The notes below the pieces were generated by a model. It ran no database searches. It had not been told where the DNA came from and saw only the letters and a list, made by a program, of their open reading frames with translations. A stretch of DNA of 64,000 nucleotides from an uncultured Collinsella sp. (GTDB lineage: Bacteria > Actinomycetota > Coriobacteriia > Coriobacteriales > Coriobacteriaceae): positions 1-64,000 of the forward strand of contig CAKUOD010000001.1 of NCBI GenBank assembly GCA_934668695.1, read 5' to 3'. A program made the translations under genes and the position numbers. The stretch's first letter is position 1, and every line of letters starts with the position of its first letter. Below are positions 1 to 8,153 of the stretch, piece after piece.

Positions 1-326
1 GGGCCCTTGTTCTTGTACATGAGCACACTGCGGTACTGTTGGGAATCGATCATCTGCTGCCAACAGCTCAGGGCAAATCGCATCACATGATGCAGCTCGT
101 CCGGTGCATAGGTCACCAGGTCGGCGTCGTGGTCGGATGACTCGATCAATACAGTCTGGCGAGTGGCCCGCAAGGTCTTGAACTTATTCTCGAGCCAGAT
201 GCAGTCATCATCGCGCTGGATGATGTCGGCAAGTCCTTCCGTGTTGCAAAAGGGGCACGCGGTGCCCGGGCGGCGGTTGTCGTCGGGCTTGCCACTCGCC
301 CGCTGAACGTCAAATACAAGCGCCAT
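1..326 (-). CDS. DUF4931 / GalT-like (HIT-fold) protein, 3' part missing
   Basis: The protein starts at the ATG at 326 and runs off the left edge, so only about 108 N-terminal residues are seen. It begins MALVFDVQRASGKPDDNRRP and has a CPFCNTEGL zinc-knuckle-like segment followed by WLENKFKTL. This resembles the N-terminal half of galactose-1-phosphate uridylyltransferase-like proteins grouped as DUF4931. Its substrate is not known. The start has a good ribosome site (GGAGG) that overlaps the end of cutC, only three bases separate the two genes, and they are probably co-transcribed. Family assignment is from remembered sequence character; the catalytic part lies outside the window. Confidence 0.6.
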   Translation of the reverse strand, partial: MALVFDVQRASGKPDDNRRPGTACPFCNTEGLADIIQRDDDCIWLENKFKTLRATRQTVLIESSDHDADLVTYAPDELHHVMRFALSCWQQMIDSQQYRSVLMYKNKG

Positions 327-329
327 GGG

Positions 330-1007
330 TTATACCTCCAGCGGCACGATCTTGGTGCCATGGAGCTCGAACACGCCTAGTGCCACCGCGACCGAATCGC
401 GGTTGGCCGCGGTAATGCCACCACCGGGAAGGATGGTTAAGCGATCGCCCGCATACTCGATTAAGCGGGTCAGGTGATCGAAATTGCCCTCGATCGGCGT
501 ACCGGCCGCGCCACCATGCGTCAGGACGCGCGTGACGCCACAGTCGGCGAGCGTATCAATGGCATCCAGCTGAGCCTCGGGCGAGAGCTGGTCAAATGCC
601 ATATGGAAGGAGATGTCGACGGGCTCGCGCTTGCACTCCTCGGTCGCACAGCCCGCAGCCATCACGAGGGCGCCAAGCGTGAGTTCATCGAGCGCCCAGC
701 CGCCGGCGCAGGGCTTGCAGCATCCAAAGACCAGACCGTCAACGCCGGCACTCACGGCAAGGCCCAGGTCCATCTCCATCATGCGCAACTCATCCTGGCT
801 GTAATGAAAGTTGCCACCACGCGGGCGAATCATGCACATCACTCGCGCGTCATGCTCGTGAGCATAGTTGACCGCAGTGCTGATAACGCCAGCCGAAGGC
901 GTAGTGCCACCGACGGCGAGGTTGTCGCACAGCTCGATGCGCCCCGCACCGGCCTCGATGGCTGCCGGCACCCGCTCAAAGTTCTCGGCACAAAATTCGT
1001 ATAGCAT
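330..1007 (-). CDS. cutC: CutC family protein (copper homeostasis protein CutC)
   Basis: A 225-residue TIM-barrel protein of the CutC family, close to the usual length. Visible family motifs are RIELCDNL near residue 22, MIRPRGGNF near 58, LTHGGAAGTP, LPGGGI and ELHGTK near the C-terminus. CutC was named for copper tolerance in E. coli, but its biochemical role is still debated and it is probably cytosolic. I chose the ATG at 1007 because the protein then begins MLYEFCAENF as in homologues; an upstream in-frame start at 1046 would add 13 residues with no family character. It is first in a two-gene operon with the DUF4931 gene. Confidence 0.88.
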   Translation of the reverse strand: MLYEFCAENFERVPAAIEAGAGRIELCDNLAVGGTTPSAGVISTAVNYAHEHDARVMCMIRPRGGNFHYSQDELRMMEMDLGLAVSAGVDGLVFGCCKPCAGGWALDELTLGALVMAAGCATEECKREPVDISFHMAFDQLSPEAQLDAIDTLADCGVTRVLTHGGAAGTPIEGNFDHLTRLIEYAGDRLTILPGGGITAANRDSVAVALGVFELHGTKIVPLEV

Positions 1008-1086
1008 AGATAGCCCCCAGAAGACATTTCGATTTCCACACGGCATTGTCGCACGTTAAATAGCAACCCGCACGATGGAGCAAAAC

Positions 1087-1150
1087 CTTGACAAGGAGTG
1101 TCCCAAAGTGCCGGCACATAAGGAACGTCCCCAGGTGCCACCTTGAGCAA
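1087..1150. repeat. Interspersed repeat, copy 1 (about 65 bp)
   Basis: This stretch matches 59609-59674 at roughly five positions in six. Shared blocks are AGGAGTGTCCC, TGCCGGCA, AAGGAACGTCCCC and GAGCAA. It includes the palindrome GTGCCGGCAC. It lies between divergent genes with no ORF, directly beside the hairpin at 1152-1186. It is probably a member of a small dispersed intergenic family. Confidence 0.7.
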
Positions 1151-1151
1151 T

Positions 1152-1186
1152 GGGTACTCATTTAAGTACGTCCCCAATGAGTACCC
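1152..1186. repeat. Hairpin with GGGGAC-type loop
   Basis: Perfect 11-bp arms GGGTACTCATT and AATGAGTACCC enclose a 13-base loop whose reverse complement starts GGGGACGTACTT. The loop resembles those of the hairpins at 34246, 48377, 49207 and 59572, while the arm sequence is different at each locus. Confidence 0.6.
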
Positions 1187-1225
1187 GCAGGGGACAGACA
1201 GACCGGACTCCCTATACGACAACTG

Positions 1226-1254
1226 TTGACATCATATACTATGTGTCATATAGT
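1226..1254 (+). promoter_or_regulatory. Promoter of the PadR operon with overlapping inverted repeats
   Basis: TTGACA at 1226-1231 and TATAGT at 1249-1254 are 17 bases apart, a near-consensus housekeeping promoter about 40 bases upstream of the padR-like start. The spacer and downstream bases contain mirrored TATACTA/TAGTA blocks, including a second one near 1269-1275. This is the kind of symmetric site used by PadR proteins, so autorepression is likely but inferred. Confidence 0.7.
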
Positions 1255-1291
1255 AGGTGTTACACAGTATACTACGAAAGGAGGTGTGCGG

Positions 1292-1612
1292 ATGGAGGCA
1301 CAGATGAAGCGCGGCTTCCTCGAGGCCTGCGTGCTCGCGGCCATCTCGGGCGAGGAATCCTACGGCTATCAGATCGTGAAGGACGTGCCCGCGAGTATGG
1401 GGCTCACGGAATCCACGCTCTATCCGTTGCTCAAGCGCCTGGAGAAGGCGGGCTGCATCACCGCGCGCTCCGCCGAGCACAACGGGCGGCTGCGGAGGTA
1501 CTACCGCATCACGGACGCCGGGCGCGAGCGTATCGCCGAGTTCCTCGCCGAATGGCCATCCGTGCAGGAGATCTACCGTTACGTGGAGGGGGCGCACCAT
1601 GACGCGCGATGA
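1292..1612 (+). CDS. PadR family transcriptional regulator
   Basis: A 106-residue winged-helix repressor of the PadR family. The diagnostic sequence runs from MKRGFLEACVLAAI through YGYQIVKD, STLYPLLKRLEKAG and RRYYRITDAG, which is the standard PadR recognition helix and wing. The ATG at 1292 is chosen because AAAGGAGGTG lies 6-16 bases upstream; the frame is open further up but without family sequence. The gene overlaps the next one by 14 bases. PadR followed by a DUF1700 protein and a DUF4097-type protein is a common envelope-stress operon layout in Gram-positives; the ligand is unknown. Confidence 0.92.
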   Translation: MEAQMKRGFLEACVLAAISGEESYGYQIVKDVPASMGLTESTLYPLLKRLEKAGCITARSAEHNGRLRRYYRITDAGRERIAEFLAEWPSVQEIYRYVEGAHHDAR

Positions 1613-2231
1613 GTTCTTGAACCGGCTGGGCGAGCTTCTGGCCTGCCTGCCGGCAGATCAGGTAAAGGAAACGCAGGAGTTCTACGCGGAGGCCATCGCC
1701 GACCGTATGGAGGACGGCATGACGGAGGCCGAGGCTGTGGCCGCCATGGGCACGCCCGGTGAGGTCGCCGAGGCAACGCTCGACGAACTGCCCGCCGTGC
1801 CGCGCGCGATCGCGAGGACCAAGCGCAAGAGCACGGCACTTCTATGGGCGCTCGCCATCGTGGGCTCTCCGGTATGGATTCCGCTGCTGCTCGCGTTCGT
1901 CGCCGTTGCCGCTGCAGTCTACATCTGTATTTGGGTTCTTGCGCTCTGCGTGTGGATCGTGGCCGCGGCATTCGGGGGCGCGGGCCTGGTAGGGCTCCTG
2001 TTCGCCGTGGACGGCATCATTATCGGGCATGTTCCGTACGTTTTGGCCTCGATGGGAATGGGATTCGCTTCCATCGGTGTGGCGCTCCTCACGGGAGCCG
2101 GCGCCTGGACGGCGTCCAGGCAGATCGCGCGCCTCTCTGCCCTTTGGGCGAAGAAAGCCGTTTCGCCCTTCTGGAAAGATCGAGGCAATAAGAGCCGCAT
2201 GGGCGCTGAAGCGGCGCCGCTCACGGCATAG
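1599..2231 (+). CDS. DUF1700 (HAAS-type) integral membrane protein
   Basis: A 210-residue protein. Residues 1-70 form the soluble helical domain typical of DUF1700/HAAS proteins (MTRDEFLNRLGELLACLP, then a MGTPGEVAEATLDELP segment). Residues 80-175 form three or four hydrophobic membrane spans. Such proteins are thought to act with the upstream PadR repressor in membrane-stress sensing, but no mechanism is established. The start overlaps the padR-like reading frame by 14 bases, which implies translational coupling. Confidence 0.85.
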   Translation: MTRDEFLNRLGELLACLPADQVKETQEFYAEAIADRMEDGMTEAEAVAAMGTPGEVAEATLDELPAVPRAIARTKRKSTALLWALAIVGSPVWIPLLLAFVAVAAAVYICIWVLALCVWIVAAAFGGAGLVGLLFAVDGIIIGHVPYVLASMGMGFASIGVALLTGAGAWTASRQIARLSALWAKKAVSPFWKDRGNKSRMGAEAAPLTA

Positions 2232-2245
2232 GAAGGAGCGCAAAC

Positions 2246-2509
2246 ATGTCCAGCGTAAAAAAGATTTACCTTGCCGTAGCGGGTGGGCTTGTTGCCACGG
2301 GGCTCGTCCTGGCTGCTATCGGATTTGTGGCCTCCGGCTTTAACCTCGCTGTGTTCAACACGCAGATCGACCTGCGCGATGACACCATCATTCTGGGTGG
2401 TGTTGAAATAGACGACCCGACAGGGCTTCCACTCATCGAGCAGCTTGCCGAGGTCGGCGAGATCCATATTGGATCTGCAACGACTGGTTCGTCTTCTCCT
2501 CGCAAATAA
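2246..2509 (+). pseudogene. Truncated DUF4097-type membrane-anchored protein
   Basis: An 87-residue frame starts at an ATG behind a GGAAGGAG site 14 bases after the DUF1700 stop. Residues 5-30 form an N-terminal membrane anchor (IYLAVAGGLVATGLVLAAIG). The following sequence looks like the start of the beta-helical repeats found in DUF4097 proteins, which usually occupy this operon position and are 250-350 residues long. The frame stops at 2509 just where the reverse-strand parB-like remnant begins. I infer that the gene lost its 3' two thirds when foreign DNA was inserted. A short, still functional protein cannot be ruled out. Confidence 0.6.
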
Positions 2510-2672
2510 TCGAGCTCGTAGCAGCCGTCCCCCCCCTTCGGGCGCACCACGACGGGCATGAGCACGCCGCGCTCGGAGCCTTTTTGCGAGGCCTTCCGTC
2601 ACGCTCTTCCTGCGTGGTGAACCGGCCATCGACCGACGAGTGGCTGATGGGAATCTCTCGACTTCGGGCCAA
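2490..2672 (-). pseudogene. Degraded parB-like fragment
   Basis: Two overlapping reverse frames together read like the N-terminal ParB/sulfiredoxin domain. One has SREIPISHSSVDGRF and, after a frame change near 2570, the other has LMPVVVRPKGGDGCYEL. Plasmid and ICE ParB proteins have the same order: an EIP-I start, then GVLxPVIVRPK and a GRYEL-ISGHRR continuation. The ISGHRR part and everything after it is missing. This is a relic, not a gene, and suggests a past plasmid or conjugative-element insertion. Confidence 0.5.
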
Positions 2673-2762
2673 TCCCGCTCACCGATCTGGTCTTCCTTCG
2701 TGATGCGCACATAAGCGAGCAGGCACCGCGCAGAGCTTCAGCGCGGCCGCACTTCCACGTCT

Positions 2763-3018
2763 ATGACGGAGGTGCCCGGCGGCGTCTTGGCGATCCCCTT
2801 GCTTGCAGGCGTTAGCGCGTGGGGATCGCCCGCTCGGGGGCCGAGGCCGCCGAGGACGGCGGCGAACCTCGCGGTGTCATTCGACATCGCGAGGTTCCCG
2901 GACCATGACCACCTGGCCTCGTACCGTGGCATAGCCCCAAGGGTGAGGAGCTTCGGCACGTCGATCAGGGCGCCCGCGCAGCGTCGGCCGGTCCGCCGTT
3001 CGGCAGAACGGCGGAAGT
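2763..3018 (+). pseudogene. IS110-family transposase C-terminal fragment
   Basis: This frame encodes a sequence close to the C-terminal Transposase_20 domain of IS110/IS116 transposases: LAIPLLAGV, then PPRTAANLAVSFDIARFPD, LASYRGIAPRVRSFGTSI and a QRR-rich tail. The RuvC-like N-terminal half is absent, and the homology fades before the end of livF at 3021, so only about 80 residues remain. The frame itself stays open for 1.9 kb, but beyond 3018 it is merely antisense to livF and livG. A hairpin at 2993-3014 (CCGCCGTTC and GAACGGCGG) may be the element's end or a livF terminator. Confidence 0.65.
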
Positions 3019-3020
3019 CC

Positions 3021-3734
3021 CTAGCCTCCGAGGTAAGCTTTGCGGACGTTGTCGTCGTGCAGGAGCTCTTGGCCGGTGCCGGTCATGGTGATCTTGCCGG
3101 TCTCGAGCACGTAGCCGCGCGTGGCGATCGAAAGCGCCATCTGCGCGTTCTGCTCGACCAGAAGCACCGTGGTGCCGGCCTTGTGCAGATCCTCGACAAT
3201 CTGGAAGATCTGCTCGATCAGAATCGGCGCCAGACCCATGGAGGGCTCGTCGAGCATGAGCAGCTTGGGGTTGCTCATAAGGGCGCGGCCCATAACGAGC
3301 ATCTGCTGCTCGCCGCCCGAAAGGGTGCCGGCGACCTGGCGACGACGCTCCTTAAGGCGCGGGAACTGCTCGTAGACGCGCTCAAGGCCCGGGGCAACCG
3401 TGGACTTGGGCTGCGTGTAGGCACCCATCTCCAGGTTCTCCTCGACCGTCATCTGCAAAAAGGCGCGACGACCCTCGGGCACCTGAGCCAGGCCCTTGCT
3501 CACCAGCTTGTCGGCGGGCGTATGGGTAATATCCTCGCCCATAAACTTGATGGAGCCGGTTTTGGAGCGCAGCAGGCCCGAGATGGTCTTAAGCGTCGTG
3601 GACTTGCCGGCGCCGTTGGCACCAATCAGGGCCACGATCTCGCCCTCATTGACGTTAAAGGAGATGTCCTTGATGGCGTGGATGGCGCCGTACCAGACGT
3701 TGATGTTGTAGACGGAAAGCATCGGCTCTGCCAT
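3021..3734 (-). CDS. livF: Branched-chain amino acid ABC transporter ATP-binding protein LivF
   Basis: A 237-residue ABC ATPase of normal LivF length. Visible are Walker A GANGAGKST near residue 40, the signature LSGGEQQM near 138 and Walker B LLMLDEPSMGLAP near 158, followed by the LivF-type EQNAQMALSIATRGYVLETG. It powers uptake of leucine, isoleucine and valine together with LivG on the cytoplasmic face of the LivHM channel. It is the last gene of the liv operon; its ATG follows the livG stop directly. Confidence 0.95.
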   Translation of the reverse strand: MAEPMLSVYNINVWYGAIHAIKDISFNVNEGEIVALIGANGAGKSTTLKTISGLLRSKTGSIKFMGEDITHTPADKLVSKGLAQVPEGRRAFLQMTVEENLEMGAYTQPKSTVAPGLERVYEQFPRLKERRRQVAGTLSGGEQQMLVMGRALMSNPKLLMLDEPSMGLAPILIEQIFQIVEDLHKAGTTVLLVEQNAQMALSIATRGYVLETGKITMTGTGQELLHDDNVRKAYLGG

Positions 3735-4595
3735 TTAGTTCTCCCCCTTATCCTGCTTGCCCAGATACGCCTCGATAACGGCGTCGTTGTTCTGGATCTC
3801 CTCGGCCGTGCCCTTGGCGATGACCTTGCCAAAGTTAAGCACGCAGATGCCCTCGCAGATGTTCATGACGAGCGACATGTCGTGCTCGATGAGCATGATG
3901 GCGATGCCGAAGGTGTCGCGGATCTTGACGATGTTCGCCATGAGCTCCGCGGTCTCGGACGGGTTCATGCCGGCAGCAGGCTCGTCGAGCAGCAGCAGTT
4001 TGGGATTGGTGGCAAGCGCGCGGACGATCTCCAGACGACGCTGGGCGCCATAGGGCAGCGAGCCGGCCTGCTCGTTTGCCAGGTGCTCCATATCAAAGAT
4101 GGACAGCAGCTCCATGGCGCGCTCGTGGGCGGCCTTCTCGTGCTTCCAATACGTCGGCAGACGCAGCACGCCCTCAAAACCGGAGTAGCGCTCCTGGTTG
4201 TGCAGGCCGACCTTAACGTTGTCCTCCACCGTCATGGTGTTGAACAGGCGGATGTTCTGGAAGGTACGGGCGATGCCCATACGGTTGACCTGATAGACCG
4301 ACTTGCCCGAGGTGTCCTCGCCGTCAAGCAGAATGGTGCCGTGCGTGGGCTGATATACCTTGGTGAGGAGGTTGAAGACCGTGGTCTTACCGGCGCCATT
4401 GGGGCCAATGAGACCGGCGATCTCGGTCTTGCCGATGGTCAGGCTAAAGTCGTCGACTGCCTTAAGGCCGCCGAACTCAATACCCAGGTGAATGCACTCG
4501 AGTGCCGGGCGCTCGCCCAGATCGCGGTCGGGAACGATGGCGCCAGAAGGGTACGGGACCATCTTGCCCTTGTTGAACTCAAACTTACTGGGCAT
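3735..4595 (-). CDS. livG: Branched-chain amino acid ABC transporter ATP-binding protein LivG
   Basis: A 286-residue ABC ATPase with Walker A GPNGAGKTT, the LPYGAQRRLEI signature variant usual for LivG, Walker B LLLLDEPAAGMNP and the LivG tail after IEHDMSLVM. The ATG at 4595 is preferred over an in-frame start at 4622 because AAGGAGG lies just upstream and the preceding residues have no family match. It starts with a short N-terminal extension of about 30 residues before the ATPase core. The start overlaps the livM stop by 11 bases. Confidence 0.93.
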   Translation of the reverse strand: MPSKFEFNKGKMVPYPSGAIVPDRDLGERPALECIHLGIEFGGLKAVDDFSLTIGKTEIAGLIGPNGAGKTTVFNLLTKVYQPTHGTILLDGEDTSGKSVYQVNRMGIARTFQNIRLFNTMTVEDNVKVGLHNQERYSGFEGVLRLPTYWKHEKAAHERAMELLSIFDMEHLANEQAGSLPYGAQRRLEIVRALATNPKLLLLDEPAAGMNPSETAELMANIVKIRDTFGIAIMLIEHDMSLVMNICEGICVLNFGKVIAKGTAEEIQNNDAVIEAYLGKQDKGEN

Positions 4596-5673
4596 CGGCT
4601 GCCACCTCCTTCTTGGGAGCAAAGCGGTCCTTAACGCGACCGAAGAATGCCTTGAGCTGCGGGTTGTTGGTAAAGATCATGACCAGAATCAGCACGATGG
4701 CGTAGATGAGCATGCGGTAGTCCGAGAACTGACGGAGCAGCTCGGGAAGCACGGTGAGCAGCGCCGCGGCGATGACGGAGCCGCGCATGTTGCCCAGACC
4801 GCCCAGGACCACGAACACCAGGATGAGAATCGAGGTATTGAAGTCGAACTTGGTGGCGGAGAGCTGCGAGAAGTTACCGCCGAAGAGGGCTCCGGCAGCA
4901 CCGGCGAGGGCAGCGGAAACCACGAAGGCGATCATACGGTACTGGGTGACGGAGATGCCCACAGACTCGGCAGCGATCTTGTTATCGCGCACGGCCATGA
5001 TGGCGCGGCCGGTACGGCTGCGGACCAGGTTGAGCACGATCACGAGCGCGACCATGACCAGGATGGCGCCGGCAAGGAAGGTCGAATAGGTCGACACGCC
5101 CGAGGCGCCCTGGGCGCCCTTGATGATGGCGGTTCCGTCCTCGAGCAGGTGCAGGTCGTCAATCGTTGAGTTGCCCGTGATGTTAAAGATCACGTGCAGG
5201 CCGTGGGAGTCGACGCCCACGATGAGGCAAGTAACGATCTCTTTGATGATCTCGCCAAAGGCCAGCGTCACGATGGCCAGGTAGTCGCCGCTCAGGCGAA
5301 GGACCGGGATGCCGATCAAGAAGCCCAGGATGGCCGCGGCGATGGCGCCGACCACGATGCTGATGATGAGGCGCACAGGATCGGAGGGAACGGCGCTCTC
5401 GAGGGCGACCGCGGTGACGATACCCGTGTAGGCACCGACACTCATAAAGCCCGCGTGGCCCAGCGACAGGTCGCCCGCGATGCCGACGACGAGGTTAAGC
5501 GAGATGGCCATGACGATGTAGGCCGTAATGGGGACCAGCTGACCGGCGATCATGCGCGGGATCATGTGGTTGGACTGCATAAAGAACACGATGGCGAAGG
5601 CCACGATGCACATGGCATACGTGACAAAGTCGTGACGCGTCTGCTTGTCTTTAAGGAACTTCATAACGCTCAC
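4585..5673 (-). CDS. livM: Branched-chain amino acid ABC transporter permease LivM
   Basis: A permease of about 360 residues with roughly nine hydrophobic segments. It has the LivM signature SLGHAGFMSVGAYT and the cytoplasmic loop GRAIMAVRDNKIAAESVGI, which contacts the ATPases. The frame opens with a GTG at 5673 that abuts the livH stop; an ATG at 5664 preceded by AGGTGAG is an equally good start and would remove three residues. It pairs with LivH to form the translocation channel. Confidence 0.93.
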   Translation of the reverse strand: MSVMKFLKDKQTRHDFVTYAMCIVAFAIVFFMQSNHMIPRMIAGQLVPITAYIVMAISLNLVVGIAGDLSLGHAGFMSVGAYTGIVTAVALESAVPSDPVRLIISIVVGAIAAAILGFLIGIPVLRLSGDYLAIVTLAFGEIIKEIVTCLIVGVDSHGLHVIFNITGNSTIDDLHLLEDGTAIIKGAQGASGVSTYSTFLAGAILVMVALVIVLNLVRSRTGRAIMAVRDNKIAAESVGISVTQYRMIAFVVSAALAGAAGALFGGNFSQLSATKFDFNTSILILVFVVLGGLGNMRGSVIAAALLTVLPELLRQFSDYRMLIYAIVLILVMIFTNNPQLKAFFGRVKDRFAPKKEVAADAQ

Positions 5674-6555
5674 CTACACCTTCTCGGGGACGTACTTGCC
5701 CAAGAGGCCGGCAGGCTTGACGAGCAGGACGATGATCAGAACACCAAAGACGATGGAGTTGGCAAGGCTCGTGGAAATGTAAGCCTGTGCCATCGCCTCG
5801 ATGATGCCGATGAGAATGCCACCGACAAAGGCGCCGGGGATGGAGCCGATGCCACCGAAGACGGCGGCGTCGAAGGCCTTGATGCCAGGCATGGCACCCG
5901 TCGTGGGCTGCAGCACCGGCGAATAGGAGCAAAGGAGCACACCGGCGATGGCGGCAAGGGCGGAGCCGATGGCGAACGTCATCGAGATGGTGCGGTTGAC
6001 GTTGATGCCCATGAGCTGAGCGGCGGCCTTGTCCTCGGACACGGCGCGCATGGCCTTGCCCATCTTGGTCTTGCCCGTAAAGAACACCAGGCCGGCCATA
6101 ATGACCAAGCAGGCGACGATGGTGACGAGCGAGACGGCGCTCACGTTGTACTTGGCCAAGAACTCCGGCACCGGGAAGGTGACGAGCGAAGTAAAGTTCT
6201 TGGGCGTGGCGCCCCACAGGAGCTGTGCGGCATTCTGCAGGAAGTAGGACACGCCGATAGCCGTGATCAGAACGGCCAGCGGGCCCGCCTGACGCAGCGG
6301 CTTGTAGGCGAGGCCCTCGATGAGAACACCCAGAACCGTGCAGACCGCGCAAGAGAGAATTACAGATGCCCAGCCCGGGAGGCCGAGATACGACGTGGCG
6401 CAGAACGAGACATAGGCACCGACCATGATGACGTCGCCGTGAGCGAAGTTCAGCATCTTGGCGATACCGTAGACCATGGTGTAGCCCAACGCGATGATGG
6501 CGTAGACGCTGCCCATGGACAGGCCGTTGACCAGGTATTGGATAAAGACCGTCAT
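5674..6555 (-). CDS. livH: Branched-chain amino acid ABC transporter permease LivH
   Basis: A 293-residue permease with about eight membrane spans and the LivH motifs LGYTMVYGIAKMLNFAHGD near the N-terminus and MRAVSEDKAAAQLMGI in the coupling loop. I use the ATG at 6555, preceded by AAAGGGGG; the ORF is open to 6648, but those residues are outside the family. The two hairpins between this gene and the upstream binding-protein gene suggest partial termination or mRNA processing, giving more binding protein than channel. Confidence 0.93.
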   Translation of the reverse strand: MTVFIQYLVNGLSMGSVYAIIALGYTMVYGIAKMLNFAHGDVIMVGAYVSFCATSYLGLPGWASVILSCAVCTVLGVLIEGLAYKPLRQAGPLAVLITAIGVSYFLQNAAQLLWGATPKNFTSLVTFPVPEFLAKYNVSAVSLVTIVACLVIMAGLVFFTGKTKMGKAMRAVSEDKAAAQLMGINVNRTISMTFAIGSALAAIAGVLLCSYSPVLQPTTGAMPGIKAFDAAVFGGIGSIPGAFVGGILIGIIEAMAQAYISTSLANSIVFGVLIIVLLVKPAGLLGKYVPEKV

Positions 6556-6601
6556 GTTCCACATCCCCCTTTCGAATAGGTTTCCAGTTGATGTACGAAA
6601 C

Positions 6602-6663
6602 AGGGACGTTACATCGTCCCTAGATACCAAGCAAGCAGGGAAGGCCAAAACCTCCCCTGCTTG
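6602..6663 (-). terminator. Two hairpins between the binding-protein gene and livH
   Basis: Two stems lie in this spacer: AGGGACG/CGTCCCT at 6602-6621 and CAAGCAGGG paired with its complement at 6632-6663. Neither has a strong T tract, so they fit an attenuator or an mRNA 3'-end stabiliser better than a full terminator. Confidence 0.5.
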
Positions 6664-6694
6664 GGATCAAAACCGCTCTATGTAAGGCGGCCTA

Positions 6695-7882
6695 CTAGGC
6701 CTGTACGTACTTGCCGTCGGTGATGACGTACGCAGTCGGGTCCTTCTGGACCTGGCCCTTGTCGTTCCAGGAAAGCTTGCCGGTCAGACCGTCAACGGTG
6801 ATCTTGAGCATAGCCTCGGGCAGCTTCTCGGCGACCTCGGTGGGGTCGGCGTCGACGCCCAGGCCGGCCTCCTTGAGAGCCTCGACCACTGCGTGCACGC
6901 CATCGTAGGCGTCGGCGGCAAACTGGTCGGGGGTATCGCCGTACTTATCCTTGTAAGCGTTGACGAAGTCGGCGTTCTTCTCGTCGTCGGCGGAGAACGG
7001 GGTCATGAGCAGCAGACCCTCGGCAAGGGAGGTGTCGAAGCCCTCCACGCCCAGGATGCCGTCCATGCCGTCGCAGCCCATCATCTTGACGTCGTAGCCC
7101 ATGTCCTTGGCGTTCTTGAGCAGGACGGACGCCGGCGTGTAGTAGATCGGCGCGAAGATCATGGTGGCACCGGCCTGCTTGGCCTTGGTCAGCTGGTTGG
7201 TAAAGCTCGTGGCGGAGTCGTCCTTAAAGGTCTCCTCGTCGACGATCTCGAGCTTGGACTCAGCGGCCTGAGCCTTAAAGGAATCCGCAATGCCCGAAGA
7301 ATAGGCGTCGCCGGAGTTATAGAACAGCACGAACTTCTCGTCCGCATACTTCTGGGCCAGGAACTTGGCAGCGTTGACGCCCTGGTTGGGGTCGGTGAAG
7401 CAAACCTGGAAGACGCAATCCTTGCCGTCAGTGACGTCCTCGGAGGACGCGGACGGGGTGATCATGAACGTCTTGGGGTCGTTACCACATTCGGCGGCAA
7501 CGGCAACCGACGCACCCGTGGTGGTCGGGCCGACGAGGGCCTGCATGCCCCAGTCGAGCAGAGTATTAAAGGCGTTGACGGCCTTCTCGCCGTCGGCCTG
7601 GTCGTCCTCGGCCTTGCTGACAAGCGGCAGCTCCTTGGTCGAGAAATCCTTGCAGCCAAGCTCGACGCCCTGGGTAACGGACTTGCCGTAGGACGCAGCG
7701 GCGCCGGTCAGCGGGCCGATGGTGCCGATCTTAAACGAAGCGTCGCTCGAAGCGGAACCGCTATCGCCGCCGTTGGAGGAGCAGCCAGCTAGAATGGACA
7801 TCGCCCCCAGACCTGCTGCGCTCGCGATAACGCTCCTGCGATTCATAACAGGGTTCAATGACTTACCGGTGAGGCTCGACAT
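6695..7882 (-). CDS. Branched-chain amino acid ABC transporter substrate-binding lipoprotein (copy 1)
   Basis: A 395-residue extracellular binding protein of the LivJ/LivK type. The signal peptide includes twin arginines (MNRRSVIASAAGLGAMSI) and a lipobox LAGC near residue 34, followed by a Ser/Gly linker, so it is a membrane-anchored lipoprotein, perhaps Tat-exported. The receptor domain starts FKIGTIGPLTGAAASYG. The ATG at 7882 is preferred because GAGAGGAG precedes it. It is first in the liv operon and is about three quarters identical by eye to the protein at 8154-9320, which makes a tandem duplication likely. Confidence 0.92.
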   Translation of the reverse strand: MSSLTGKSLNPVMNRRSVIASAAGLGAMSILAGCSSNGGDSGSASSDASFKIGTIGPLTGAAASYGKSVTQGVELGCKDFSTKELPLVSKAEDDQADGEKAVNAFNTLLDWGMQALVGPTTTGASVAVAAECGNDPKTFMITPSASSEDVTDGKDCVFQVCFTDPNQGVNAAKFLAQKYADEKFVLFYNSGDAYSSGIADSFKAQAAESKLEIVDEETFKDDSATSFTNQLTKAKQAGATMIFAPIYYTPASVLLKNAKDMGYDVKMMGCDGMDGILGVEGFDTSLAEGLLLMTPFSADDEKNADFVNAYKDKYGDTPDQFAADAYDGVHAVVEALKEAGLGVDADPTEVAEKLPEAMLKITVDGLTGKLSWNDKGQVQKDPTAYVITDGKYVQA

Positions 7883-8153
7883 GCGGCTCTCCTCTCAAAT
7901 CTCGTCGGGTTTCGGTTACCCGACAGGCCATCCTTCGCCGTGTTCGGCGTTCGCAAAATAGTAGACGCTTTAGTTAAGAAAAGTGGCGATTATTTCAACT
8001 TTTCTTTGGCCTCAGGTTTTTATCCATATTTCTGCGTATTTTTACCGCTTTATGCAGGTCTGCCACTTTATTGTGTAAAAGTAATGTTTCCATTCTGTTA
8101 CAAGCGCTCTCGCCCTGAATAAAAGAGCCTCACCGGTTGCGTTTTATACGCTC
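7883..8153. other. AT-rich intergenic leader between two binding-protein genes
   Basis: No gene is seen here; a 60-codon plus-strand frame at 7940-8122 has no ribosome site or coding character. The stretch is clearly richer in A and T than its surroundings, as expected of a promoter region for the reverse-strand gene at 7882. A small hairpin (TCGGGT/ACCCGA, 7905-7923) sits in the presumed 5' leader close to the ribosome site. I cannot place a confident -35/-10 pair. Confidence 0.4.

Noticed and set aside
2763..4634. Forward open frame of 623 codons from the IS110 relic into the liv genes.
   Set aside because: Only the first 85 or so codons show transposase similarity; the rest mirrors livF and livG.
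7940..8122. A 60-codon forward frame in the gap between the two binding-protein genes.
   Set aside because: It has no ribosome site and lies in an AT-rich promoter-like region; its residue pattern has no signal or domain.
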